Positions 16,121 to 22,935 of a DNA stretch of 35,436 nt are shown piece after piece. Under the pieces are notes generated by a model. The model worked only from the letters and a program-made list of their open reading frames with translations, was not told the DNA's origin and ran no database searches. This stretch comes from CAZLKN01 sp964560135 (GTDB lineage Bacteria; Actinomycetota; JAICYB01). The translations under genes and the position numbers were made by a program. How positions within the stretch are numbered: the stretch's first letter is position 1; every line of letters begins with the position of its first letter. Location: positions 1 through 35,436 of the forward strand of contig CAZLKN010000033.1 in assembly GCA_964560135.1 (NCBI GenBank), given 5' to 3'.

Positions 16121-16966
16121 ATGGTGCGCTCATTCACCGGCGACTTCCGACGTCCCAGCCGTGTCCGTCGCGCAGGCCGCGCGTTCCTGGCATGGCTCCA
16201 GGTCCTGGCCCTCGTGGTCGGTTCCCTGCTCCTCTGGCCGATGCTCGTCCGTGCCGACGAGCACAGCGAGCTGGATTTCTTCGTGGAGCCGGGTGATTCC
16301 CGGACCCTGCACTGCGAATTCACGGGCCAGGAGGCCCATATCGAGGAGACCGTCTTCTGCCGGATGCGTGTCGGCAACGGGGGCCCGGTGGACGCGTCGT
16401 TCTTCCTGTTCACCGAGCCGGACTCCTTCCGCGTGTTCCGCTGCCCCGACCAGGGGAACCCCGGCGTCAACGACGACTTCGACCTCGAGACGGGGGCCTG
16501 TGCCGGCAACGTCGACCGGGTCGAGGTGCCCCCGAACGACCCCCGGTTCGACCGCTTCGTCGGGTTCTGGGCCTTCAGCGTGACCACGCGTCCGGTGATC
16601 ACGCGGTCGTTCCCCTCGGATCACGACGTGGCCTACGACGACCGCTACCGGGAGATCTGCCCGCAGGCGACGCTGGACTCCTACGACGGCGGGCCCGCCG
16701 ACGACGACGTCACGCGGATGTGCGATCTGGGGCTGATCCGCGGCATCTCGACGCCCCGCAACTTCACCGACTCGGGCGATCCGGCCTACGAACGTCAGTA
16801 CTTCCTCGGCATGACCCTGCGGGACGACGGAACGGATCAGACGGAGTTCCGCGGTTGGGAGCTGCGCTTCGACTTCGTGGTGCGCTCGCAGGTGCCGGCG
16901 GACGACCCGTGCCCGTCCGCGAGGGCCAACGGGATGTGCGTGCCGCCCGTGTTCCAGCGCACCTGA
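16121..16966 (+). CDS. Secreted TasA/camelysin-like surface protein (paralogue 2)
   Basis: 281 residues from ATG 16121, with AAGGG at 16107-16111 9 bases upstream; an in-frame GTG at 16097 is a possible longer start. A signal peptide follows a basic stretch (RRPSRVRRAGR), with the core LAWLQVLALVVGSLLLWP and likely cleavage after VRA. The mature part mirrors the 14942 protein in order: VEPGDSRTLHCEF, VDASFFLF, FDLETGACAGN, DRFVGFWAFSV, a CPQA...MCDLGLIRG segment, and DDGTDQTEFRGWELRFDFVV. At least eight cysteines suggest several disulfides, more than in the first paralogue. Its likely role is a second fibre or accessory subunit; this is inference. Confidence 0.75.
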   Translation: MVRSFTGDFRRPSRVRRAGRAFLAWLQVLALVVGSLLLWPMLVRADEHSELDFFVEPGDSRTLHCEFTGQEAHIEETVFCRMRVGNGGPVDASFFLFTEPDSFRVFRCPDQGNPGVNDDFDLETGACAGNVDRVEVPPNDPRFDRFVGFWAFSVTTRPVITRSFPSDHDVAYDDRYREICPQATLDSYDGGPADDDVTRMCDLGLIRGISTPRNFTDSGDPAYERQYFLGMTLRDDGTDQTEFRGWELRFDFVVRSQVPADDPCPSARANGMCVPPVFQRT

Positions 16967-16979
16967 GGAGGTTACGGAC

Positions 16980-17013
16980 ACGGGTGACCGGGCCATACGG
17001 TCCGGTCACCCGT
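16980..17013 (+). terminator. Hairpin after the second TasA-like gene
   Basis: ACGGGTGACCGG (16980-16991) pairs with CCGGTCACCCGT (17002-17013) around a 10-base loop, 14 bases after the stop. A perfect 12-bp stem without a T-tract, so it may be a weak or factor-assisted terminator. TATCCT at 17046-17051 could be the -10 element of the following genes. Confidence 0.55.
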
Positions 17014-17052
17014 CCGAGAGACGCCGCTTCGGACGGGCGAACCGGTATCCTC

Positions 17053-17086
17053 CTGCTGTCGGGTCACGTCCGCCACGAGACAGCAG
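17053..17086 (+). promoter_or_regulatory. Inverted repeat in the leader of the 17095 gene
   Basis: CTGCTGTC (17053-17060) and GACAGCAG (17079-17086) form an 8-bp stem ending 8 bases before ATG 17095. It could occlude translation initiation, since no good ribosome binding site is visible. The TATCCT hexamer just upstream (17046-17051) may start a transcript at about this repeat. Confidence 0.35.
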
Positions 17087-17094
17087 CCCATGCC

Positions 17095-17394
17095 ATGAGC
17101 TACACGACCGTGTACACCTTCATCCTCTGGCTCGCCGTTGGAGCCCTGTGCACCCTGTTCTCCGAGAAGCGGGGGCTGCTGGTGGGGGCCTCTCTTCCCG
17201 TGGCGGTGGAGCTGTTCCCCTTCATCTTCTGGGTGAACCGTCCCGATCCCCAGATCCCGACCTTCCAGTGGTTCCGCTTCGGCCACGAATTCTCCGGGTA
17301 CCTCGACCGGGGCATCGCTCCGGTCCTCGGCGCTCTCGTGGGCGGCCTCCTCGTCCTGTGGCTGCTGCCCGTCGACGAGGAGCCGGAGGGCTGA
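17095..17394 (+). CDS. Small two-span membrane protein (paralogue A)
   Basis: 99 residues of unknown family. Hydrophobic segments cover about 5-55 (TVYTFILWLAVGALCTLF, then LLVGASLPVAVELFPFIFWV). After a central loop with PDPQIPTFQWFRFG, another covers about 72-92 (GIAPVLGALVGGLLVLWLLP), and the protein ends in an acidic tail (VDEEPEG). The next gene encodes a clear relative with the same order: W..GALCTL, a basic RG/KRG turn, PDPQ, a loop tyrosine, GGL, and an acidic end. Its stop is one base before the next ATG, so translation is probably coupled. A role as a membrane partner of the two TasA-like proteins is inferred only from adjacency. Confidence 0.6.
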   Translation: MSYTTVYTFILWLAVGALCTLFSEKRGLLVGASLPVAVELFPFIFWVNRPDPQIPTFQWFRFGHEFSGYLDRGIAPVLGALVGGLLVLWLLPVDEEPEG

Positions 17395-17395
17395 C

Positions 17396-17701
17396 ATGAT
17401 CACGGTCGCCGGGATCACCGTCAGTGTGTCCACGCTGTTCATCGCCTTCGTGTGGATGGTGGGCGGCGCGCTGTGCACGCTGCTGACCTCGCGCAGGGGC
17501 ATGTACATCGCGATCTTCGCGCCGCTCATCGTGGCCGTGATCCCACAGCTGGTCATCGTCGGGCCCGACCCGCAGGTGGTGTGGCTGCCCTACCGGACCG
17601 ACATCTCCCGCTACGTGAACTTCGCCGCGGTCCCGTTCTTCGCCAGCATCGTCGGGGGCCTCATCGGCGAACTGATCATGCCCAGCGAGGAAGAGGAGTA
17701 G
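17396..17701 (+). CDS. Small membrane protein (paralogue B)
   Basis: 101 residues, related to the preceding 17095 product. Conserved elements are FIAFVWMVGGALCTLLTSRR, a second span (IAIFAPLIVAVIPQLVIV), GPDPQVVWLPYRTD, SRYVNFAAVPFFASIVGGLI and the acidic end PSEEEE. No enzymatic motif is seen. The last codons contain GAGGAG, which seems to serve as the ribosome binding site of the next gene. The tandem pair follows a tandem pair of secreted paralogues, which suggests matched partners. Confidence 0.6.
   Translation: MITVAGITVSVSTLFIAFVWMVGGALCTLLTSRRGMYIAIFAPLIVAVIPQLVIVGPDPQVVWLPYRTDISRYVNFAAVPFFASIVGGLIGELIMPSEEEE
17693..17698 (+). promoter_or_regulatory. Ribosome binding site GAGGAG pointing to a CTG start at 17705
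   Basis: GAGGAG lies 6 bases before CTG 17705, and the following codons encode a basic N-terminus and a full membrane span. The first GTG in that frame, at 17810, has no such site and would cut the span in half. Confidence 0.5.
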
Positions 17702-17704
17702 CGC

Positions 17705-18532
17705 CTGAGGCCCCGTGCGCGTCGGTCGGCCGACCTGCTTCGCCCGACGCGCCCCACCCGCCGGAACCGCGTTGGGGCGTTCGTCGGGACGACGCTCGTC
17801 CTCCTCGTCGTGGCGGCGGTGCTGCTCGCCTCCCGGGACCTGTGGAACGTGCAGGCCCGTGCCGTCGGCGAGCTGCTGGACACCGTCGGGGTCCCGAACG
17901 AGGTCGTCACCGACATGGACCGCCTGGAGCGGATGCGGATCGGCGCCCAGACCCGCGACGGCACCGTCACCGCTCCCGATGCACCGGTCGTCCGGGTCCG
18001 TACCCCCGAGGCGCGGCGGCCGGACAGCGCGCCCGCGGCTCTGGCGCTCCTGGCGGCCGCGGCGGTCGTCGTCGTCCTGCTGCGGGCACGAAGGATCCCG
18101 GTCCCGCTCAAGGGGCTGGTGTTCGTCGTGATCGTGGTGGGTGGGCTGACCCTCGCCATCGCCGCGTGGTGGGACCCCCTGCCCCCGATGGACGTCCGGT
18201 TCCTGCTGGTCGACTGGCGGACGTCCGTCCTGATCCCCGTCTGCATCGTGGCGCTGCTGTTCGCCTACGACATCTATCCTCTGCCCGGCAGCTTCGTGCT
18301 CAAGACGGTCTGGGCGGGCCTCGCCCTCGGGGTGATGGCGGCCTTCTCCACGGTCCGGCTGGCGCTCGTGGCTGCGGGCTACGCGACCTACGGGCCGGTG
18401 GCCTTCCTGCCGTTGCACCAGGCCGCCGGCCCGTTCTGGGACGTGCTCCCGGGCATCGCGGCGCTGGCCTTCGCCCACGCGTCCGTGGCGGTGTCCGCGG
18501 TCCAGAGCCGGCGCCGGCGGTGGCTGCCGTGA
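17705..18532 (+). CDS. Polytopic membrane protein, weakly exosortase-like
   Basis: 275 residues if CTG 17705 is used, 240 from GTG 17810. A basic N-terminus (RLRPRARRSADLLRPTRPTR) precedes span 1 (AFVGTTLVLLVVAAVLLA), an outer domain of about 75 residues and about five more spans. The last part has FSTVRLALVAAGY (Arg218), then PLHQAAG (His238). Exosortases and archaeosortases use a Cys, an Arg and a His or Arg in this order, with an HxxxG-like motif. The only candidate Cys180 sits inside a membrane span and lacks the CSG context. The relationship is therefore weak, and 'membrane protein of unknown function' is the safe name. It overlaps the next gene by GTGA. Confidence 0.6.
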   Translation: MRPRARRSADLLRPTRPTRRNRVGAFVGTTLVLLVVAAVLLASRDLWNVQARAVGELLDTVGVPNEVVTDMDRLERMRIGAQTRDGTVTAPDAPVVRVRTPEARRPDSAPAALALLAAAAVVVVLLRARRIPVPLKGLVFVVIVVGGLTLAIAAWWDPLPPMDVRFLLVDWRTSVLIPVCIVALLFAYDIYPLPGSFVLKTVWAGLALGVMAAFSTVRLALVAAGYATYGPVAFLPLHQAAGPFWDVLPGIAALAFAHASVAVSAVQSRRRRWLP

Positions 18533-19887
18533 ACGTCGCCTGGTGGGTCTGGGTCCTCCGGGCGCTGGCGGTTCTGCCCGTCGGAGGGCTTCTGATGGTG
18601 CTCGGACGCCACCTGCGGCACGGCCGGGCGGCCCAGTTCAAGGTGCGGCCCTCGGCGGCCCAGGGCCTCGCGGGCCGGGTCACACCGCCGGTGACGCTCG
18701 TGATCCTCTCGCCCGCGGGGCGCATCGGCCGGTGGGCGGGCCGGATCCGCTATCCGCGCCTCGAGGTCCTCCTGGCCGTCCCGGAGTCCGTGTCCGTCCC
18801 CGCCGTGCCCCCGGGGGCACGGGTGGTCCGGGGCGGGTCCGGTTCGGCGGGGAGCCTGGTCGCCGCGGCCCTGGAGGTGGCGCGGGGCGAGATCGTGGTC
18901 GTCCTGCCGCCGGGGATGGCCGTCGGGCCGGGGTTCGTCCAGCGCTTCGTCGCCCCGTTCGTCGATCCCTTCGTGGCCGCGACGGTGGCCCGGGTGGTGG
19001 CCGGCCGCCCGGACACGGGCCTGGCGGCCCGGATGGAGGACGTCGACCTGATGGTGCGGGCCGCGCTCCAGGTGGGGCGCAACACGATCGGGGCCCCCGT
19101 GCTCTGCGACCGTGAGCCGTTCGCCGTGCGGCGGGAGCTCGTCGACGAGCTCGGCGGATGGGAGGCGGGGCATCCGACGCCCGACACCGACCTCATGGTC
19201 AGGGCGTACGTGCGGGGGTTCCTGGTGTCCTTCGTGGAGGACGCCGTCGCGCTGGCGCCGGCGGCAACCTGGCGGCGACTGGGCGAGGACATGCGGGCGC
19301 GGGTCGCGGGCCGGCGGTCGCTGTGGCGCGCGATGCGACGCCCGCTGTACCGCCGGAAGGTGCTCGAGGGTCCGGAGAAGACCGACCTGCGCTGGGCGAC
19401 CCGGGGGGCCGCGGCGCCCTTCTGGCTGGCCTCCGGCTGGACCGCGGCCCTCGCGCTGCGCGCCGCCGACACCTCGTGGGTCCCCGAGGCCGTCGCGGTG
19501 TTGCTGGTCGTGTTCACCTTCGCGACCGTCGTGGGGCTGACCCCGTTCCTCGTGGTCACGAGTGCCGCCGTGGTGAGCCGCCGCCGTCGCGTCCTCCTGC
19601 TGGTCCCCTGGCTGCCGCTGTGGGCGCTCGCCGCTGCGTGGTCGGGTACCGGTGCGGCACTCACGGCACCCCTGCGGTACCGGCGGCCGCGCGGCCGGAC
19701 GACCGGGCCCACCCCCGAGATCGCCGTCGAGGAGGACGCCGAGGCCGCCGAACGCGGTGCGGAGGAGCCGGCGACCCCGCGTCCGCCCGGGCCGCCCCGG
19801 CCGGCACCGCGGCGTCGCCGTCGCCTCCGGCGGTTCGGGCGGAAACCGACGGCGACGATCCCGCCGCAGGACGGGGATCAGCAGTGA
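18529..19887 (+). CDS. Family 2 glycosyltransferase-like membrane protein, probably degenerate
   Basis: 452 residues; GTG 18529 overlaps the upstream stop by 4 bases. One N-terminal span is followed by a GT-A-like domain (about 45-240): VTLVILSPAGR, RYPRLEVLLAVP, a region ARGEIVVVLPPGMAVGPGFV, CDREPFAVRRELVDELGGWE and TPDTDLMVRAYVRGF, then two or three C-terminal spans and a basic Pro-rich tail. The order matches processive GT2 enzymes (BcsA/HasA type). However, the metal-binding DxD position reads LPPGM, and the QxxRW motif is represented only by EDMRARVAGR. It may be catalytically altered or a scaffold. GT2 enzymes are known neighbours of the exosortase-like XrtG in Gram-positives, which weakly supports the previous gene's call. 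Confidence 0.7.
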   Translation: MNVAWWVWVLRALAVLPVGGLLMVLGRHLRHGRAAQFKVRPSAAQGLAGRVTPPVTLVILSPAGRIGRWAGRIRYPRLEVLLAVPESVSVPAVPPGARVVRGGSGSAGSLVAAALEVARGEIVVVLPPGMAVGPGFVQRFVAPFVDPFVAATVARVVAGRPDTGLAARMEDVDLMVRAALQVGRNTIGAPVLCDREPFAVRRELVDELGGWEAGHPTPDTDLMVRAYVRGFLVSFVEDAVALAPAATWRRLGEDMRARVAGRRSLWRAMRRPLYRRKVLEGPEKTDLRWATRGAAAPFWLASGWTAALALRAADTSWVPEAVAVLLVVFTFATVVGLTPFLVVTSAAVVSRRRRVLLLVPWLPLWALAAAWSGTGAALTAPLRYRRPRGRTTGPTPEIAVEEDAEAAERGAEEPATPRPPGPPRPAPRRRRRLRRFGRKPTATIPPQDGDQQ

Positions 19888-21299
19888 GGGGGTTCTGGGC
19901 GCTCGCCGGTGTCTACGCCGCCCTGTGGGCGGCGGTCCTGCTGCCCGGGCTCTACGCGCTGCTGCGTCGAACCGGAACCGTGCCGCTCCCCGACGACGAC
20001 CCCTCGCCGGCGCGCTGGATCGCCCGGGTGCGCCGGGAGCTCGTCCGCCGGGCCGGCGAAGCGCCGGTGCCCCCGCAGGCCGTGCCCACCCACCTACCCG
20101 AGGGACGCCGGAGGCTGAAGCCGAGCGAGGAGGCCGTGCGCGTGCGAGGCACGCTGCTCGTCCCCGAGGACACGGTGGTGACGGTGGGGCTGATCGTCTC
20201 CGGTGACCTGCGCCTCGGCCCCCGCTCCCGCCTGCTCGCCCCCGTCTGGGTGTCCGGCCGGGTGTTGCTCGGGGAGGGATCCTCCGCCGCGCTCGTCGTT
20301 GCCGAGCGGGCGCTCCGGCTGCGGCCGGAAGCGCGGATCGAGGGCAACGCGGCCAGCCGTGGGGTGATCAGCCTCGAGGATGGCGCGCGGATCGAGGGGA
20401 CGGCGGTGGCCCGGAAAGGGATCCAGCTCGCGCCGAACACGCTGGTGGGGGCGGGGATCGCCCCCGTCGTCCGCGGTGGCACGGTGCCGGAGGACGTGGA
20501 GGCCGAACCGGTCCCGGCCTTCCGCGGCATCCGGGCCCCCGAGTGGACCCCCGACATGGACGAGGCGCTTCGGGAGTTGTGGCCGGGAGGACGGTTGTCC
20601 GAGCTCGTGGACGGCTTCGCCGACCGCACCGGGCATCTGGTCCGGGGTGTCCACCTGCTCCGCCGGGCGCGTGACCTCCGTCTGTACCCGCTGGGGATCC
20701 CGCGCCGTCCGGGCTTTCTCGGACGCCGGCCCGCCTGGGTGCTGACCCCCGAGATCGTGCGGGTGGGGGCCGACCTGCGCATCCCCCCCGGCGAGCACGT
20801 CGGATACAGCCTCGTGGTCGAGGGAGCGCTCGAGGTGCTGCGGGAGGCCGAGATGGAGGCACCCGTGCGCACCGGTCGCGGGTTGCTGCTGCACCCCGGC
20901 GCCGTGGTCCATGGTGCGGCGGTGTCCGACGGTCTGGTCGTCTGCGAGGAGGGTGCCGCGATCTGGGGGCCGGTGGACTCCAGCATGCACGTCCTGCTCT
21001 TCGCGAACTCCCGGATGGGCCGGAGGGGTGCCGGCGGCGTCAACGCGCGGGGCGCGATCGGCATCGAGCCGGGGGCCGAGATCCTCGGGGGCGCGGTCGC
21101 CGGGCTCGGCGTCCGCGGCGAGGGCATGAGGCCGGAACCGCTCCGGGCCGAGCGCGCGGGTGAGGACGAAGCCGAGGGCGACAACGGCGAGCAGGCTCCC
21201 CGGCGTCTGGGAAAGCGTCGCCGTCGTCGCCGCGCGCGGATGGCCGCCGAGCGGGCCTCCGAGACCGAACCCGCGGAGGCCGAGCCCGCCGCCCCCTGA
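19884..21299 (+). CDS. Membrane-anchored protein with two bactofilin-like segments
   Basis: 471 residues; GTG 19884 overlaps the upstream stop by 4 bases. The N-terminal span at about 5-27 is FWALAGVYAALWAAVLLPG. Residues 85-195 (VRGTLLVPEDTVVTVGLIVS, RLGPRSRLLAPVWVSG, ARIEGNAASRGVISLEDGA) and about 290-410 (IPPGEHVGYSLVVEGALEVL, HPGAVVHGAAVSDGLVV, GAIGIEPGAEILGGAVAG) read as right-handed beta-helix repeats of the polymer-forming/bactofilin type. A helical segment of about 90 residues separates them. The tail is rich in Arg and Glu. Bactofilins self-assemble into filaments and scaffold envelope enzymes; here the domain is duplicated and membrane-tethered. A scaffold role for the neighbouring glycosyltransferase is inferred. 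Confidence 0.7.
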   Translation: MRGFWALAGVYAALWAAVLLPGLYALLRRTGTVPLPDDDPSPARWIARVRRELVRRAGEAPVPPQAVPTHLPEGRRRLKPSEEAVRVRGTLLVPEDTVVTVGLIVSGDLRLGPRSRLLAPVWVSGRVLLGEGSSAALVVAERALRLRPEARIEGNAASRGVISLEDGARIEGTAVARKGIQLAPNTLVGAGIAPVVRGGTVPEDVEAEPVPAFRGIRAPEWTPDMDEALRELWPGGRLSELVDGFADRTGHLVRGVHLLRRARDLRLYPLGIPRRPGFLGRRPAWVLTPEIVRVGADLRIPPGEHVGYSLVVEGALEVLREAEMEAPVRTGRGLLLHPGAVVHGAAVSDGLVVCEEGAAIWGPVDSSMHVLLFANSRMGRRGAGGVNARGAIGIEPGAEILGGAVAGLGVRGEGMRPEPLRAERAGEDEAEGDNGEQAPRRLGKRRRRRRARMAAERASETEPAEAEPAAP

Positions 21300-21419
21300 A
21301 CCTGGCGGTGTCCCACCGAACTCACCCGACGGACGTGCCCGCGAGGTGCGTTGTCAACCTCGAAGGCGGAGGACGTGCTCCCTCCGGCAAACGGGAAGGA
21401 CGAGGCTGAGGTGGGAAGG

Positions 21420-22925
21420 GTGAACACTCGCAGAGGCGAGTTCGAGGTCACGGTGAACGGTCCGCCGGGCTCCCGGCGTGCCGGCATCGTCCCTATCCGT
21501 CGTTCCCGGGCGAAGCTCGTCGCATGCGTGCTGGGCACGATCCTGGCGCTCGGACCGGGTTTGTGGGCCGCCGCCAGGTACGTCGAACAGCGCGACCACA
21601 ACGAGGCCACGCCGGTGGCCGCCGACGCCCCGCGGGAGGAGGGATTCACGCTGCTCCCGGGGACGGCCCCGGCCGAGCATGCCGGCGAGGCGATCGACGC
21701 CGCGGTGGAGGACGACGAGGGCCTCACCGTGGATCTCGGCGAGATCCACGGTGGAACCGCGGCATCCTTCGAGGACCTGATCGGCATCCGCAACGACGGC
21801 GGAGCGCCGCTGGTGGTCCACCTCGACATCCGGGGCCTGTCCGATTCGCCGCTCCACGCCGCGCCGTCGGGCGACTCCTCTCCGGGCACCTTCCACATCG
21901 AACCGGGCGAGGTCCGGTCCGTGGATCTGGCGCTCGTGGCCGACGTCGTCGCGATGCCCGAAGATCGCGAGGGTGAGCTGGTGTTCACGAGCGAGTCCGG
22001 GGAGGCCTCCGACACCGTCCCAGCGCGCGTCACGCTCACCGCCCCCTCCGAGGAGTCGGTCCTCGACACGCTGACCGCCGAGGCGGAGAACCCCCGTTCG
22101 GGACTCGGGCGCCTCGGTGACATCGCGGCCGGCCTCGAGGCTCCGGCCTTCGAGGTCGAGGGCGTCTGGGACGGTGGCGTCTTCGCCACGGAACTCCGGA
22201 TCACCTGGAAGCCGGTGGGCCCGCTCGTCGACGTCCGTGCGACCCTCGACGGGCGCGTGGTCGGACGGGACCTCACGGTCTCCGACGAGGGCGACCACAT
22301 GCTGCGGCTGGAGGCCAAGGTGCTCGGTGCCGTGCCCTTCACCAAGGAGATCGGGTTCCGGATCGACCGCAGCCCGCCCGAGGTGCTCACGGTCTCGCCG
22401 CCGCTCACCCTGGAGGACGCGACGTTCGGCTTCAAGGTCGAGGATGCGAGCCCGGTCGCCTACGTGGACCTGGTGCTCGTGCGGCAGCCCGACCCCGAGC
22501 CGGAGCCGACACCCACCCCGTCACCGACCCCGTCGCCGAGCCCGAGTGCGACGCCCACGTCCTCGTCGTCCCCGTCGCCGACGCCGACCACCTCGCCGAC
22601 GCCGGAGCCCCGGCGCGGTTCCGCCAACCCCACGCCGACACCGGTTCCGCCCACACCGACCCCGACGCCGACACCGAGTGCGACGCCGAGTGCGACGCCC
22701 ACGCCGACGCCGGAACCCGAACCCGAGGTCGAGCCGATCCGCGTGCGGGCCTCCTACGACAAGGCGACCGGGCTGTGGATCGCGGAGATCACGCTCGAGC
22801 CCGGGACCTACCTGGCGCACGTCGAGACCGCGGACATCGTGGGGAACGCCGCGTCGACCGGCCCCCAGCGTGTCGATGTGGTCTCGCTCGAGCCCGACCT
22901 GCATCTCGACCCCCCGGGCGCGTAA
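21420..22925 (+). CDS. Membrane-anchored surface protein with Ig-like domains and Pro/Thr/Ser-rich linker
   Basis: 501 residues from GTG 21420 (GAGG at 21408-21411, 8 bases upstream); GTG 21411 and TTG 21351 are possible longer starts. One span at about 34-55 (KLVACVLGTILALGPGLWAA) leaves most of the protein outside. Next comes an ASH/DUF1573-like beta domain (LTVDLGEIHGGTAASFEDLI to ELVFTSESGEASDTVPARVT), then an Ig-like domain ending PVAYVDLVLV. A linker of about 80 residues dominated by Pro, Thr and Ser (22488-22735) follows, then a strand-rich end (VRASYDKATGLWIAEITLE, ETADIVGNAAS). The linker seems inserted into an Ig fold. Such linkers often span the cell wall. Its stop TAA forms part of the next gene's -10 element. 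Confidence 0.7.
   Translation: MNTRRGEFEVTVNGPPGSRRAGIVPIRRSRAKLVACVLGTILALGPGLWAAARYVEQRDHNEATPVAADAPREEGFTLLPGTAPAEHAGEAIDAAVEDDEGLTVDLGEIHGGTAASFEDLIGIRNDGGAPLVVHLDIRGLSDSPLHAAPSGDSSPGTFHIEPGEVRSVDLALVADVVAMPEDREGELVFTSESGEASDTVPARVTLTAPSEESVLDTLTAEAENPRSGLGRLGDIAAGLEAPAFEVEGVWDGGVFATELRITWKPVGPLVDVRATLDGRVVGRDLTVSDEGDHMLRLEAKVLGAVPFTKEIGFRIDRSPPEVLTVSPPLTLEDATFGFKVEDASPVAYVDLVLVRQPDPEPEPTPTPSPTPSPSPSATPTSSSSPSPTPTTSPTPEPRRGSANPTPTPVPPTPTPTPTPSATPSATPTPTPEPEPEVEPIRVRASYDKATGLWIAEITLEPGTYLAHVETADIVGNAASTGPQRVDVVSLEPDLHLDPPGA
22488..22735 (+). repeat. Low-complexity Pro/Thr/Ser codon repeat
   Basis: Degenerate tandem repeats of CCGACGCCGA-like units encode PTPTPSPT-type sequence in the 21420 gene, interrupted once by EPRRGSANP. 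Unit number is likely to vary between strains, and collapse in short-read assembly is possible. Confidence 0.75.
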
Positions 22926-22928
22926 TCT
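22923..22928 (+). promoter_or_regulatory. Leaderless-type -10 element TAATCT for the 22936 gene
   Basis: TANNNT lies exactly 7 bases before ATG 22936, and no ribosome binding site is present. In actinobacteria this arrangement is typical of leaderless transcripts that begin at the start codon. The hexamer includes the stop TAA of the upstream gene. Confidence 0.5.
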
Positions 22929-22935
22929 ACCCTCG

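Noticed and set aside
17452..18528. Long N-terminal extension of the glycosyltransferase frame
   Set aside because: The translation before GTG 18529 is Arg/Pro-rich shadow sequence overlapping two other coding frames; GTG 18529 gives a clean GTGA overlap.
19952..22435. 827-codon minus-strand frame across the bactofilin-like and Ig-like genes
   Set aside because: Low-complexity Ser/Arg/Pro translation, opposite to two coherent coding frames; typical shadow in GC-rich DNA.
22488..22735. CRISPR-like or structural repeat array
   Set aside because: The repeats are short, in frame and encode a Pro/Thr/Ser linker; there are no spacers.
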